Below are positions 21,623 to 29,949 of a stretch of 37,607 bases of DNA, piece by piece. The notes under the pieces are model-generated. The model had not been told where the DNA came from and searched no databases. It saw only the letters and a list, made by a program, of their open reading frames with translations. The stretch covers positions 1 through 37,607 of the forward strand of contig NZ_SWMS01000042.1 in assembly GCF_005146945.1 (NCBI RefSeq), in the 5' to 3' direction. This DNA comes from Prauserella endophytica (GTDB taxonomy: Bacteria > Actinomycetota > Actinomycetes > Mycobacteriales > Pseudonocardiaceae). The number at the start of each line of letters is the position of its first letter. The stretch's first letter is position 1. The position numbers and the translations under genes were made by a program.

Positions 21623-24547
21623 GTGGCCACCCGGCCCCCAGTCAGCCTGCCCAAGCTGTCCCGGCGAGCTCGAATTCTGCTGACGATCGCTGCCGTCGTC
21701 ATCCTGGTACTGCTGCTCGGCGCACGGTTCCTCGATACCTACGTCGACTGGCTGTGGTTCGGTGAGGTCGACGCCCGCGGCGTCTTCAGCACCGTCCTGC
21801 TCACGCGGGTCGCCCTGTTCTTCGCGACCGGTGTCCTCGTCGGCGGCCTGCTCGCCGTGAGCCTGTGGATCGCCTACCGGACGCGGCCGGTGTTCGTCCC
21901 CGTCTCCGGCGCCGACGACCCACTCGCCCGATACCGCACGGTCGTCGCCGCGCGGGTCCGGCTCTTCGGCATCGGCATCCCGGTGCTGGCGGGGCTGATC
22001 GCCGGTGTCTCGGGGCAGGGCAACTGGGAACTGGTGCAGCTGTTCCTCAACCGCACCAGCTTCAACCAGACCGATCCGCAGTTCGGTCACGACATGGGCT
22101 TCTACGTCTTCCAGCTGCCGTTCTACGGCTGGCTGCTGGGCTGGCTCTTCGTCGCGATCGTGGTCGCCTTCATCGGTGGCCTGATGGCGCACTACCTCTT
22201 CGGGGGCGTCCGGCTGGCGGGCCGGGGCGGGCAGATCTCGGGTCCCGCGCGCGTGCACCTTTCGGTGCTCATCGGTGTGTTCGTGCTGTTCAAGGCGGTC
22301 GAGTACTTCTTCGACCGCTACGACCTGCTGCTGTCCGACCGCAACGACCTGTTCACCGGCGCCACGTACACCGACCTGAACGCGGTGCTGCCCGCCAAGC
22401 TGATCCTGCTGTGCATCTCGGTGTTCTGCGCGATCGCCTTCTTCGTCGGCGCGTTCCTGCGCAACATCCAGCTGCCCGCGATCGCGCTGGTGCTGCTGAT
22501 CCTCTCGGGCATCATCATCGGCGTCGCCTGGCCCGCGGTCCTCGAGCAGTTCTCCGTCCGCCCGAACGCCAACGAGCGCGAGGCCGAATCCATCCAGCGC
22601 AACATGAACGCCACGCGGCACGCGTATGGGCTGGAGAACGTCAACTACGAGGACTACACCGGCAGTTCCGAGGCCAGCCCCACGGAGGTCAGGGACGACC
22701 AGGGCACGATCCCGAACATCCGTCTGCTCGACCCCAACGTGCTGAGCCCGACCTTCACCCAGCGCGTCGGCCGCGAGAACTTCTACGGCTTCCCCGACAA
22801 GCTCGACGTCGACCGCTACACCGTCGACGGCGAGAAGCAGTCGTACATCGTCGCCGCCAAGGAGATCAACACCAGCGGCCTGCGGGAGAACCAGCAGACC
22901 TGGATCAACCGCCACCTCGTCTACACCCACGGCAACGGTTTCGTCGCGGCCCCGGCCAACACGATCGACCGCGCCATCGAGGAGGCCAACAGCGACGGCG
23001 GCTACCCGATCGCGCGCACGAGCGACACGCAGAACCCCGAGGGCGCCGGCATCCGCGTCGACGAGCCGCGCATCTACTACGGCGAGCTGGCGACGGACTA
23101 CGCGATCGTCGGCGGGCAGCCCGGCCAGGCGCCGGGTGAGTACGACACGGCCACCGACCGCAGCTACCTCTACAAGGGCACCGGCGGCGTGCCGATCGAC
23201 AACTGGTTCAACCGGCTCATCTTCGCGGCCGAGTACGGGGAACGGAACATCCTCTTCTCCGATGCCATCGGCGAAGGCTCGAAGATCATGTACAACCGTG
23301 ACCCACGTGAGCGCGTCGAGAAGGTCGCTCCGTGGCTGACGGTCGACGGCGACCCGTACCCTGCCGTGATCGACGGCCGGATCCAGTGGATCGTCGACGG
23401 CTACACGACGCTGAACAACTACCCGTACTCGCAGCGGACGTCGCTGGGCACCGCCACGGAGGACTCGCTCAGCGGTGTGGCCCGGCAGGCGGACAACCAG
23501 ATCAACTACGTCCGCAACTCGGTCAAGGCCACGGTCGACGCGTTCAACGGCACCGTGACCCTCTACGAGATGGACCAGCAGGACCCGGTGCTGGACGCCT
23601 GGATGAAGGTCTTCCCTGGCATCGTGAAGCCCAACTCGGAGATCTCGCCCGAGCTTCGCGAGCACTTCCGCTACCCGGAGGACCTGTTCAAGATCCAGCG
23701 TGAGCTGCTGACGAAGTACCACGTGCAGCGGCCGCAGGAGTTCTACTCCACGCAGACGTTCTGGAACGTGCCGCAGGACCCGACGCAGCCCGGTGGGCTC
23801 GACCCGAACTCCGACGCTGCGAAGCAGCCGCCGTACTACGTGCTCGCGCAGTCGCCGGGACAGGACGAACCGACCTTCCAGCTGACGAGCGCGCTGACTC
23901 CGCTCGCCCGCCAGTACCTGGCGGCGTGGGCGACGGTGTCGTCGGATCCGGACAGCTACGGCGAGATCACCGTGCTTCGGTTGCCCACCGGCGGAAGCCA
24001 GGTGGAAGGCCCCGTCCAGGTCCAGAACGCTTTCCAGAGCAACCCGGCGTTCACGCAGGACCGGACGCTGCTGGGTAACCAGAGCGTCGACATCATCTAC
24101 GGGAACCTGCTGACCTTGCCGGTCGCCGGTGGATTCCTGTACGTCGAGCCGATCTACATCCAGCAACGCAACGCGCAGAGCTATCCGCAGCTCGCCCGCG
24201 TGCTGGTGTCGTTCGGCGGCCGGATCGGCTTCTCCTCGACTCTGAACGGGGCCCTCGACGAGGTCTTCGGTGAAGGCTCGGGCGACGCCGCGACCGGGCC
24301 TGCCCAGGAGCCGGACGACCAGTCGACCCCGACTCCGCCGGAGTCGTCGCCGAACCAGCAGCAGCCGCCGCCCGCCAACGGCGGAAACAACGCCGACCTG
24401 GACCAGGCGATCGCCGATATCCAGGCCGCCCTGGAGCAGCTGCGACAGGCTCAGCAGTCCGGCGACTTCGAGGCGCAGGGCCAGGCGCTCCAGCGGCTCG
24501 ACGACGCCGCCAGGCGCTACGAGGAGGCGCAGAACGCGGGTGGCTGA
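21623..24547 (+). CDS. UPF0182 family large membrane protein
   Basis: This 974-aa protein is a UPF0182 member (M. tuberculosis Rv3193c, 992 aa). The N-terminal third has seven predicted membrane segments (about 17-35, 57-84, 108-125, 165-193, 213-230, 258-280 and 285-310). A large domain follows that is probably extracytoplasmic, with family blocks such as VNYEDYTGS, NPEGAGIRVDEPRIYYGEL and FNRLIFAAEYGERNILFS. The C-terminus is a Pro/Gln-rich linker and a short coiled coil (ADLDQAIADIQAALEQL). Function is unknown throughout the family. Start GTG 21623 has GGAG at 21611-21614; a GTG three codons upstream lacks such support. It stands beside a membrane-anchored protease and a DUF2342 protein, suggesting an envelope role. 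Confidence 0.93.
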   Translation: MATRPPVSLPKLSRRARILLTIAAVVILVLLLGARFLDTYVDWLWFGEVDARGVFSTVLLTRVALFFATGVLVGGLLAVSLWIAYRTRPVFVPVSGADDPLARYRTVVAARVRLFGIGIPVLAGLIAGVSGQGNWELVQLFLNRTSFNQTDPQFGHDMGFYVFQLPFYGWLLGWLFVAIVVAFIGGLMAHYLFGGVRLAGRGGQISGPARVHLSVLIGVFVLFKAVEYFFDRYDLLLSDRNDLFTGATYTDLNAVLPAKLILLCISVFCAIAFFVGAFLRNIQLPAIALVLLILSGIIIGVAWPAVLEQFSVRPNANEREAESIQRNMNATRHAYGLENVNYEDYTGSSEASPTEVRDDQGTIPNIRLLDPNVLSPTFTQRVGRENFYGFPDKLDVDRYTVDGEKQSYIVAAKEINTSGLRENQQTWINRHLVYTHGNGFVAAPANTIDRAIEEANSDGGYPIARTSDTQNPEGAGIRVDEPRIYYGELATDYAIVGGQPGQAPGEYDTATDRSYLYKGTGGVPIDNWFNRLIFAAEYGERNILFSDAIGEGSKIMYNRDPRERVEKVAPWLTVDGDPYPAVIDGRIQWIVDGYTTLNNYPYSQRTSLGTATEDSLSGVARQADNQINYVRNSVKATVDAFNGTVTLYEMDQQDPVLDAWMKVFPGIVKPNSEISPELREHFRYPEDLFKIQRELLTKYHVQRPQEFYSTQTFWNVPQDPTQPGGLDPNSDAAKQPPYYVLAQSPGQDEPTFQLTSALTPLARQYLAAWATVSSDPDSYGEITVLRLPTGGSQVEGPVQVQNAFQSNPAFTQDRTLLGNQSVDIIYGNLLTLPVAGGFLYVEPIYIQQRNAQSYPQLARVLVSFGGRIGFSSTLNGALDEVFGEGSGDAATGPAQEPDDQSTPTPPESSPNQQQPPPANGGNNADLDQAIADIQAALEQLRQAQQSGDFEAQGQALQRLDDAARRYEEAQNAGG

Positions 24548-24599
24548 CGTCACCGTTCCATAACCGGCACCCGCTTTGCGCTCGGCCGAAACCCGGGCG

Positions 24600-24605
24600 T
24601 AAAGT
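24600..24605 (+). promoter_or_regulatory. -10 element (TAAAGT) of initiator tRNA gene 1
   Basis: TAAAGT lies 12 nt before the tRNA 5' end, with TTGCGC at 24576-24581 as a -35 candidate (18-nt spacer). The second tRNA copy has TAGAGT at 24886-24891, at a similar distance, so each copy seems to have its own promoter. Confidence 0.5.
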
Positions 24606-24617
24606 GGGTGTCACCGA

Positions 24618-24691
24618 CGCGGGGTGGAGCAGTTCGGTAGCTCGCTGGGCTCATAACCCAGAGGTCGCAGGTTCAAATCCTGTCCCCGCTA
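24618..24691 (+). tRNA. tRNA-fMet (CAT), copy 1, CCA not encoded
   Basis: The 74-nt sequence folds as an initiator tRNA: the acceptor stem CGCGGGG/CCCCGCT has a mismatched first pair (C1-T72), the anticodon stem contains three G-C pairs next to a CTCATAA loop (anticodon CAT), and the T loop is GGTTCAAATCC. The unpaired 1-72 position and the GGG/CCC pairs are the classic marks that separate fMet from elongator Met. Bases after the discriminator A24691 are CAG, so CCA must be added after transcription. Confidence 0.95.
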
Positions 24692-24700
24692 CAGCTGCTG

Positions 24701-24737
24701 GGTGCCGAGGTTCGCGGAGAGCGCGAACCTCGGCACC
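24701..24737 (+). terminator. Terminator after initiator tRNA copy 1
   Basis: A perfect 16-bp stem (24701-24716 with 24722-24737) with loop GAGAG and a short TTT lies 9 nt past the first tRNA. It separates the two tRNA copies into distinct transcription units. Confidence 0.8.
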
Positions 24738-24774
24738 TTTCGCATTTCCCCGAGGTCGAACCCCCGGACCCCCG

Positions 24775-24895
24775 CCAGGAGGCTCCGCCCCCTGGACCCC
24801 CGGTGGGCTGGGGCCCTTTTGGGGTAGTTGGGGAGTCTTTTTGGTGGAGAGTGGGGGTGGGTGCTGGTGGGTTTTTTCGGTCGGGTAGAGTTGGT
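24775..24895. other. GC hairpin and G/T-skewed spacer between the two initiator tRNAs
   Basis: CCAGGAGGC (24775-24783) pairs with GCCCCCTGG (24787-24795), within a run of CCCCCGGACCCCC-type sequence that recurs widely in actinobacterial genomes. From about 24805 to 24895 the plus strand is almost purely G and T, including G5-T-G3-TGCT-G2-T-G3 (24853-24871), a possible G-quadruplex, followed by six T. No ORF with plausible codon use is present. Confidence 0.5.
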
Positions 24896-24905
24896 TTCAC
24901 AACGA

Positions 24906-24982
24906 CGCGGGGTGGAGCAGTTCGGTAGCTCGCTGGGCTCATAACCCAGAGGTCGCAGGTTCAAATCCTGTCCCCGCTACCA
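24906..24982 (+). tRNA. tRNA-fMet (CAT), copy 2, CCA encoded
   Basis: The first 74 nt are identical to copy 1, 288 bp upstream. After the discriminator A24979 the genome encodes CCA (24980-24982), unlike copy 1. Anticodon CAT, mismatched 1-72 pair and three anticodon-stem G-C pairs identify it as initiator. A -10 candidate TAGAGT stands at 24886-24891. Confidence 0.95.
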
Positions 24983-24986
24983 GCGA

Positions 24987-25020
24987 AAAAGGGCCCGGAT
25001 CTTCGGATCCGGGCCCTTTT
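24987..25020 (+). terminator. Intrinsic terminator with UUCG tetraloop
   Basis: A perfect 15-bp stem (24987-25001 with 25006-25020) is closed by the extra-stable C(UUCG)G tetraloop. The 3' arm ends in TTTT. It lies 4 nt after initiator tRNA copy 2. Confidence 0.9.
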
Positions 25021-25064
25021 CCGTTCCCAGGGGTCACCCGGGTGCGCTGTCTGATACACCGGTT

Positions 25065-25097
25065 CCACAGTGGACGGATTTCCGGACCACAGTGGAC
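25065..25097. promoter_or_regulatory. Paired CCACAGTGG operators upstream of the PadR gene
   Basis: CCACAGTGGAC occurs at 25065-25075 and again at 25087-25097. Each contains the perfect palindrome CCAC-A-GTGG, and the two are 22 bp apart, two helical turns, 31 bp before the PadR start. This is the layout of an autoregulatory operator bound by two dimers. Which protein binds is inferred from proximity. Confidence 0.55.
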
Positions 25098-25127
25098 AGA
25101 TGGCGGAAAGCGTGGCACGGTAGATGC

Positions 25128-25628
25128 GTGTCCGATTTGAACGCAACCGCCGCAGCACTGCTTGGACTGCTTCACGACGGCCCTGCCACCGGTGGCGAGC
25201 TCGTCGCGGGAGCTGAGGAACGCTTTGGCACGTTCTTCAGCGTGACGAGGAGCCAGGTCTACCGGGAGCTTCCCGCCTTGCACAAGGAGGGCCTCGTGCG
25301 GCTCGGCAAGCAGGGACCCCGTTCCAGCCAGCAATACCTGATCACCGCCGCTGGTAAGAAGGCCTTCAAGGGCTGGCTGACCAGCGACTCCGGGCCCGAC
25401 CACCTGCGCAGCCCGCTGATCCTCCGCGTCGTGCACGCCAGCGTGCTCACGCCGAAGCAGCGCGCCACGCTTCTCGAGTCGGCGCGGGCCGCCTACAGCG
25501 ACGAGCTCGACGAGGCCAAGGCCGCCGTCAAGGCCGCAGGCGACCCGGTCGCCAAGGCCGTCGCCGAGTTCGGCCAGGCGCACGCCAGGGCCGCGCTGAA
25601 GCTGCTCGACTCCGTCTCGTCGAGCTGA
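25128..25628 (+). CDS. PadR family transcriptional regulator
   Basis: This 166-aa protein has the PadR winged helix at its N-terminus ([17 protein letters not shown], then [27 protein letters not shown] and the wing [11 protein letters not shown], about 8-85), followed by a helical dimerisation domain ([31 protein letters not shown], about 95-165). PadR proteins are usually repressors, often of phenolic stress or efflux genes. No such target adjoins, so autoregulation through the palindromes at 25065-25097 is the likeliest visible output. Start GTG 25128; an upstream in-frame ATG at 25092 would place the operator inside the gene and is disfavoured. A hairpin terminator follows the stop. Confidence 0.88.
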   Translation: MSDLNATAAALLGLLHDGPATGGELVAGAEERFGTFFSVTRSQVYRELPALHKEGLVRLGKQGPRSSQQYLITAAGKKAFKGWLTSDSGPDHLRSPLILRVVHASVLTPKQRATLLESARAAYSDELDEAKAAVKAAGDPVAKAVAEFGQAHARAALKLLDSVSSS

Positions 25629-25641
25629 GCAGGGCGAGTAC

Positions 25642-25666
25642 GTGCGGCCGCCGCGAGCGGCCGCAC
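25642..25666 (+). terminator. Hairpin terminator after the PadR gene
   Basis: A perfect 10-bp stem GTGCGGCCGC (25642-25651) with 25657-25666, loop CGCGA, then TATTTG. It isolates the PadR gene from prfB, whose -10 begins 10 nt later. Confidence 0.7.
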
Positions 25667-25675
25667 TATTTGCCG

Positions 25676-25681
25676 TAACCT
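25676..25681 (+). promoter_or_regulatory. Candidate -10 (TAACCT) for prfB
   Basis: TAACCT ends 8 nt before the prfB GTG at 25690, predicting a leader of 0-2 nt. The hexamer is identical to the proposed whiB7 -10. Confidence 0.45.
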
Positions 25682-25689
25682 TGTGGGTT

Positions 25690-26799
25690 GTGAGTGCTGA
25701 GTTCGAAACCGTCCTGAAGGACCTCGGCGGCAAGCTGAGCCAGATCGAGTCCGTGATGGACGTCGACGCCCTGCGCAAAGAGGTCGCCGAGCTGGAGGAG
25801 GAGGCCGCGCGCCCCGACCTCTGGGACAACCCCGAGGCCGCGCAGAAGGTCACGAGCCAGCTCTCGCACAAGCAGGCCGAGATCCGCAAGGTCACCGAGC
25901 TGCGCCAGCGCCTCGACGACCTCGGCGTGCTCTACGAGCTCGCCGAGGCCGAAGGGGACGCCGACAGCTCGGCCGAGGCCGAGAACGACCTGAAGGGCCT
26001 CGCGAAGGACATCGACGCCCTCGAGGTGCGCACGCTCCTGTCCGGCGAGTACGACGAGCGCAACGCCGTCATCACGATCCGCTCCGAGGCCGGCGGCGTC
26101 GACGCCGCGGACTGGGCCGAGATGCTCCTGCGGATGTACCTGCGGTGGGCCGAGCGGCACGGGTACCCGACCGACGTCTACGACATCTCCTACGCGGAGG
26201 AGGCGGGCATCCGCTCGGCCACCTTCAAGGTCACCGCGCCCTACGTCTACGGCACGCTCTCGGTGGAGCAGGGCACCCACCGGCTCGTCCGCATCTCGCC
26301 GTTCGACAACCAGAGCCGCAGGCAGACCTCGTTCGCACACGTCGAGGTGCTGCCCGAGGTCGAGGAGGTCGACCACGTCGACGTGCCCGAAAAGGACATT
26401 CGGGTGGACGTTTACCGTTCGTCAGGCCCGGGTGGACAGAGCGTGAACACCACCGACTCCGCGGTCCGCATCACGCACCTCCCGACCGGCATCGTCGTCT
26501 CGTGCCAGAACGAGAAGTCGCAGCTGCAGAACAAGGCGGCGGCGATGAAGGTGCTGCAGGCCAAGCTCCTCCAGCGGAAGAAGGCCGAGGAGCGTGCCGA
26601 ACTGGACGCGCTGCGTGACGGCGGTTCCAGCTGGGGCAACCAGATGCGCAACTATGTCCTGCACCCGTACCAGCAGGTGAAGGACGTGCGCACCGGCCTG
26701 GAGGTGGGCAATCCCACCGCCGTGCTCGATGGCGAGCTCGACGCGTTCCTCGAGTCGGGCATCCGGTGGCGCAAGCAACAGGAGACCGAAGTGGCCTAG
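25690..26799 (+). CDS. prfB: Peptide chain release factor 2
   Basis: This 369-aa protein is RF2, which reads UGA and UAA in the ribosomal A site and triggers peptidyl-tRNA hydrolysis. The anticodon-like tripeptide SPF is at residues 203-205 ([14 protein letters not shown]), and the catalytic GGQ is at 248-250 ([14 protein letters not shown]). The N-terminal helical domain (1-110) is normal. The reading frame is continuous, with no internal UGA and no programmed +1 frameshift of the E. coli type; actinobacterial prfB genes generally lack it. The start GTG 25690 gives the family N-terminus and fits the leaderless -10. The order prfB-ftsE-ftsX-smpB matches mycobacteria. Confidence 0.97.
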   Translation: MSAEFETVLKDLGGKLSQIESVMDVDALRKEVAELEEEAARPDLWDNPEAAQKVTSQLSHKQAEIRKVTELRQRLDDLGVLYELAEAEGDADSSAEAENDLKGLAKDIDALEVRTLLSGEYDERNAVITIRSEAGGVDAADWAEMLLRMYLRWAERHGYPTDVYDISYAEEAGIRSATFKVTAPYVYGTLSVEQGTHRLVRISPFDNQSRRQTSFAHVEVLPEVEEVDHVDVPEKDIRVDVYRSSGPGGQSVNTTDSAVRITHLPTGIVVSCQNEKSQLQNKAAAMKVLQAKLLQRKKAEERAELDALRDGGSSWGNQMRNYVLHPYQQVKDVRTGLEVGNPTAVLDGELDAFLESGIRWRKQQETEVA

Positions 26800-26837
26800 G
26801 TTTGCGGAGGCAACCTGGCCTTAACGGGCGCCGTGGG

Positions 26838-26843
26838 TAGGAT
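26838..26843 (+). promoter_or_regulatory. Candidate -10 (TAGGAT) for ftsEX
   Basis: TAGGAT ends 8 nt before the ftsE GTG at 26852, consistent with a nearly leaderless ftsEX transcript separate from prfB. Confidence 0.45.
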
Positions 26844-26851
26844 GGCGCACC

Positions 26852-27541
26852 GTGATCCGGCTCGATAGTGTTTCCAAGGTCTACAAGACCTCGGCGCGCC
26901 CTGCGCTCGATGGGGTGTCCGTGGACGTGGACAAGGGCGAGTTCGTCTTCCTCATCGGCCCCTCGGGGTCGGGCAAGTCGACGTTCCTCCGGCTGCTCCT
27001 CCGCGAGGAGGTGCCCACCAAGGGCCGGGTGATGGTGTCGAACTTCGACGTCGCCAAGATGGCCCGCCGCAGGATCCCCCGGCTGCGGCAGACGATCGGC
27101 TGCGTCTTCCAGGACTTCCGCCTCCTGGCCAACAAGACGGTCGCCGAGAACGTGGCGTTCGCGCTCGAGGTGATCGGCAAGCCAAAGCGCACCATCACGA
27201 AGGTCGTGCCCGAGGTGCTGGAGTTGGTCGGCCTCGACGGCAAGGCGGACCGGATGCCCAACGAGCTCTCCGGTGGTGAGCAGCAGCGTGTCGCGATCGC
27301 CCGCGCGTTCGTGAACCGGCCGCTGGTGCTGCTGGCCGACGAGCCGACGGGGAACCTGGACCCCGACACCAGTCAGGACATCATGCTGCTGCTGGAGCGC
27401 ATCAACCGCACCGGCACCACGGTTCTGATGGCCACCCACGACCACTCGATCGTCGACTCCATGCGTCGCCGTGTCGTCGAGTTGCATCTCGGCAGGGTGA
27501 TCCGAGACGACAAGCGAGGCGTGTACGGCGTCGGTCGCTGA
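26852..27541 (+). CDS. ftsE: Cell division ATP-binding protein FtsE
   Basis: This 229-aa protein is the ATPase of the FtsEX ABC-type complex, which transmits divisome state across the membrane to activate peptidoglycan hydrolases. Walker A is GPSGSGKST (36-44), the ABC signature LSGGEQQR starts at 139, and Walker B is [16 protein letters not shown], followed by the switch His in MATHDHSIV. The family length is normal. Start GTG 26852 follows a -10 by 8 nt. ftsX begins 72 bp downstream; the gap is pyrimidine-rich and shows no terminator. Confidence 0.96.
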   Translation: MIRLDSVSKVYKTSARPALDGVSVDVDKGEFVFLIGPSGSGKSTFLRLLLREEVPTKGRVMVSNFDVAKMARRRIPRLRQTIGCVFQDFRLLANKTVAENVAFALEVIGKPKRTITKVVPEVLELVGLDGKADRMPNELSGGEQQRVAIARAFVNRPLVLLADEPTGNLDPDTSQDIMLLLERINRTGTTVLMATHDHSIVDSMRRRVVELHLGRVIRDDKRGVYGVGR

Positions 27542-27613
27542 TCCCCCGCAGCGCCGAGCACCCACTCCTCACCCCCGCCCCCGATATCCCCCGACCCAAG
27601 GACCATCCTCCCG

Positions 27614-28513
27614 ATGCGTGCCAGCTTCGTGTTCAGCGAGGTCATCACCGGTCTCCGCCGGAACGTCACGATGACCATCGCGATGATTCTCACCACCGCC
27701 ATCTCGCTGGGCATGTTCGGTGGTGGCCTGCTCTTCGTCCGCACGATCGACAAGATGAAGGCAAGCTACCTCGACGACGTCGAGGTGACCGTCTACCTGA
27801 CCGAGGACATCAGCGCCAACGACAGGGACTGCACCGGGGAGCCGTGTGCGTCGATCCGGCAGGCGCTGGAGAGCAACCAGGCCGTCGAGTCCGTGGTCTT
27901 CGAGGACCGCAACGAGGCCTACGAGCGCTTCAAGCGGATCTTCGAGGGCCAGCCCGAGCTCGTCGAGCTGGCCAGGCCGGAGGCCCTGCCCGCCTCCCTG
28001 CACGTGAAGCTGTTCGACCCGGCCCGCAGCGACGTGATCGTGCAGGAGTTCTCCGGGCAGGCCGGCGTCGCCAACGTCGACGACCAGAACAAGTTCCTCG
28101 ACCGCTTCTTCAGCCTGCTGAACTCCGGACGGAACGGCACGTTCATCATCGCGCTCATCGCGGCGCTCGCCGCCGTCCTGCTGATCGCGAACACCATCCA
28201 GGTCTCGGCCTACACCCGCCGAACGGAAGTGGGCATCATGCGCCTGGTGGGAGCCACGCGCTGGTACACGCAGCTGCCGTTCCTGCTCGAGGCGGTGGTC
28301 GCGGGCGCACTCGGCGCGATCATCGGGGTCGGTGGGCTGATCACGCTGAAGTACGTCGCGCTCGACCGCATTCTGGAGGCGACAGGCGGCGCGATACCCA
28401 AGATCGAGCTGATCGACGTGCTCTTCCCCGTCGCGCCGATCCTGCTCGGGGTGTCGATGCTGATCTCGGCCATCACCGGCTACGTGACGCTCCGCCTGTA
28501 CGTGCGGCATTAG
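27614..28513 (+). CDS. ftsX: Cell division permease-like protein FtsX
   Basis: This 299-aa protein is the membrane partner of FtsE. It has a first membrane segment (about 20-41), a large extracellular domain (about 45-170), and three further segments (about 174-197, 226-253 and 270-292). The extracellular domain contains Cys73 and Cys78 (RDCTGEPC), which could form a disulphide. In mycobacteria this domain binds the hydrolase activator RipC. The cytoplasmic loop [17 protein letters not shown] is the conserved contact region with FtsE. The -10 of smpB begins 3 nt after its stop. Confidence 0.95.
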   Translation: MRASFVFSEVITGLRRNVTMTIAMILTTAISLGMFGGGLLFVRTIDKMKASYLDDVEVTVYLTEDISANDRDCTGEPCASIRQALESNQAVESVVFEDRNEAYERFKRIFEGQPELVELARPEALPASLHVKLFDPARSDVIVQEFSGQAGVANVDDQNKFLDRFFSLLNSGRNGTFIIALIAALAAVLLIANTIQVSAYTRRTEVGIMRLVGATRWYTQLPFLLEAVVAGALGAIIGVGGLITLKYVALDRILEATGGAIPKIELIDVLFPVAPILLGVSMLISAITGYVTLRLYVRH

Positions 28514-28516
28514 AGC

Positions 28517-28522
28517 TAAAGT
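28517..28522 (+). promoter_or_regulatory. Candidate -10 (TAAAGT) for smpB
   Basis: TAAAGT ends 7 nt before the smpB ATG at 28530, predicting a leaderless or one-base leader. It matches the -10 of initiator tRNA copy 1. Confidence 0.5.
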
Positions 28523-28529
28523 CGAAAGC

Positions 28530-29012
28530 ATGCCCAAGGAAGTCGGCCGGAAGGTGATCGCGTCGAACCGGCGCGCCCGCCACGACTACTCGATCCTCGA
28601 CACGTACGAGGCCGGGGTCGTGCTCGTGGGTACCGAGGTGAAGAGCCTCCGTGACGGGAAGGCGTCGCTCACCGACGCGTTCGCGACCGTCGACGACGGC
28701 GAGATCTTCCTGCGCGGCCTGCACATCGCCGAGTACGCGCAGGGGACGTGGACCAACCACGCGCCCCGGCGTACCCGCAAGCTGCTGCTGCACCGCGGCG
28801 AGATCGAGAAGCTCATCGGCAAGACCAAGGAGGGCGGCGTCAGCCTCGTTCCGCTGTCGCTGTACTTCAAGGACGGCAAGGTGAAGGTGGAGCTGGCGCT
28901 CGCCAAGGGCAAGAAGGCGTACGACAAGCGCCAGTCCCTCGCCAAGCGCGACGCCGAACGCGAGGTGGCCAGGGCGATGGGCCGCGCGGTCAAGGGCAAG
29001 TACCGCCGCTGA
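28530..29012 (+). CDS. smpB: SsrA-binding protein SmpB
   Basis: This 160-aa protein is SmpB, which binds tmRNA and places its alanyl end in the empty A site of stalled ribosomes. Recognised blocks are [28 protein letters not shown], near the N-terminus, and [30 protein letters not shown], with a basic C-terminal tail ending AVKGKYRR that threads the mRNA channel. Length and all signatures are normal. Its RNA partner, ssrA, is in the same window at 34107. The stop TGA overlaps the next ATG (TGATG), so the amidohydrolase is translationally coupled. Confidence 0.97.
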   Translation: MPKEVGRKVIASNRRARHDYSILDTYEAGVVLVGTEVKSLRDGKASLTDAFATVDDGEIFLRGLHIAEYAQGTWTNHAPRRTRKLLLHRGEIEKLIGKTKEGGVSLVPLSLYFKDGKVKVELALAKGKKAYDKRQSLAKRDAEREVARAMGRAVKGKYRR

Positions 29013-29905
29013 TGGGGCCGGCATCGGACGACGACGTCGCCGGGTGGGTGGCCTCGCTCGGGCTGGACGGGCTCGTGGACATCCACGTCCACTTCCTGCC
29101 CGAGCGCATGCTCGCGAAGGTGTGGGCGTACTTCGACAACGCGACCACGAACTACGGCATGGACTGGCCGGTGTTCTACCGGCTGCCCGAGCAGGAGCGG
29201 CTCGCCGTGCTCCGGTCGCTGGGCGTCCGCCGGTTCGCGCCGCTGGTCTATCCGCACAAGCCGGGCATGGCGGAGTGGCTCAACCAGTGGGTGCTGGAGT
29301 TCGCCACCAGGGAACCGGACGCCGTGCCGACGGCGACGTTGTACCCGGAGCCGGGTGCGGCGTCTTATGTGGATGCGGCGCTGCGGGCCGGCGTCCGCTG
29401 CGTCAAGGCCCACGTGCAGGTCGGAGCGTACGACCCGAGGGACCCGCTGCTGGACGGCGCGTGGGGCGCGCTCGCCGACGCCGGTGTGCCGGTGGTGATC
29501 CACTGTGGACACGGCCCGCTGCGGGGCGAGCACACCGGACTCGACGTGTTCGCCGAGGTGCTGGCCCGGCATCCGCGGCTGGTGACCGTGCTCGCCCACG
29601 CGGCGATGCCCGAGTACGACCGGGCGCTCGCCCTCGTGGCCGAGTACCCGCGGGTCTACCTCGACACCACGATGGTGGGCGTGCCCTTCACGGAGAGCTT
29701 CATGCCGCTGCCCGGCGACTGGCCCGCGCGGCTGGCCGGGATCGCCGACCGGGTGGTGCTGGGCACCGACTTCCCGAACATCCCGTACTCCTACGCCACG
29801 CAGCTGCGGGCGATCGCGCAGTGGGCGGAGGCAGACGACCGGCTGGGGGAGCCGTTCCTTCGCGCCGTCCTGCACGACACGCCCGCGAAGCTGCTCGGAC
29901 TCTAG
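29012..29905 (+). CDS. Amidohydrolase family protein (TIM-barrel metal hydrolase)
   Basis: This 297-aa protein is an amidohydrolase-2-type TIM-barrel enzyme. The metal-binding HxH is His25-x-His27 in LVDIHVHFLPERM, later ligands are visible in VIHCGHGP and VLAHAAMPEYD, and the closing acid is in VVLGTDFPNIPYSY. The family includes ACMSD-like decarboxylases and various hydrolases; the substrate is not predictable. Its ATG overlaps the smpB stop (TGATG), so it is co-expressed with smpB, although no functional link is known. It converges on the acyltransferase gene with a 44-bp gap that contains no clear terminator. Confidence 0.85.
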   Translation: MGPASDDDVAGWVASLGLDGLVDIHVHFLPERMLAKVWAYFDNATTNYGMDWPVFYRLPEQERLAVLRSLGVRRFAPLVYPHKPGMAEWLNQWVLEFATREPDAVPTATLYPEPGAASYVDAALRAGVRCVKAHVQVGAYDPRDPLLDGAWGALADAGVPVVIHCGHGPLRGEHTGLDVFAEVLARHPRLVTVLAHAAMPEYDRALALVAEYPRVYLDTTMVGVPFTESFMPLPGDWPARLAGIADRVVLGTDFPNIPYSYATQLRAIAQWAEADDRLGEPFLRAVLHDTPAKLLGL

Positions 29906-29949
29906 CCTCCTGAACAACCCGGCCCGTAGCGAGCGGCGATCCAACGGCT

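Noticed and set aside
21562-21765. Small ORF starting at ATG 21562 before the UPF0182 gene
   Set aside because: It overlaps the UPF0182 N-terminus in another frame, has no SD and translates to Arg/Ser/Pro-rich shadow sequence.
20900-24553. Very long minus-strand open frame (about 1,200 codons) opposite the UPF0182 gene
   Set aside because: It results from GC skew at codon positions antisense to a real gene; only the last 188 codons (20900-21466) read as a plausible protein.
25690-25780. Programmed frameshift in prfB
   Set aside because: The frame is open throughout with no early UGA; the E. coli-type mechanism is absent.
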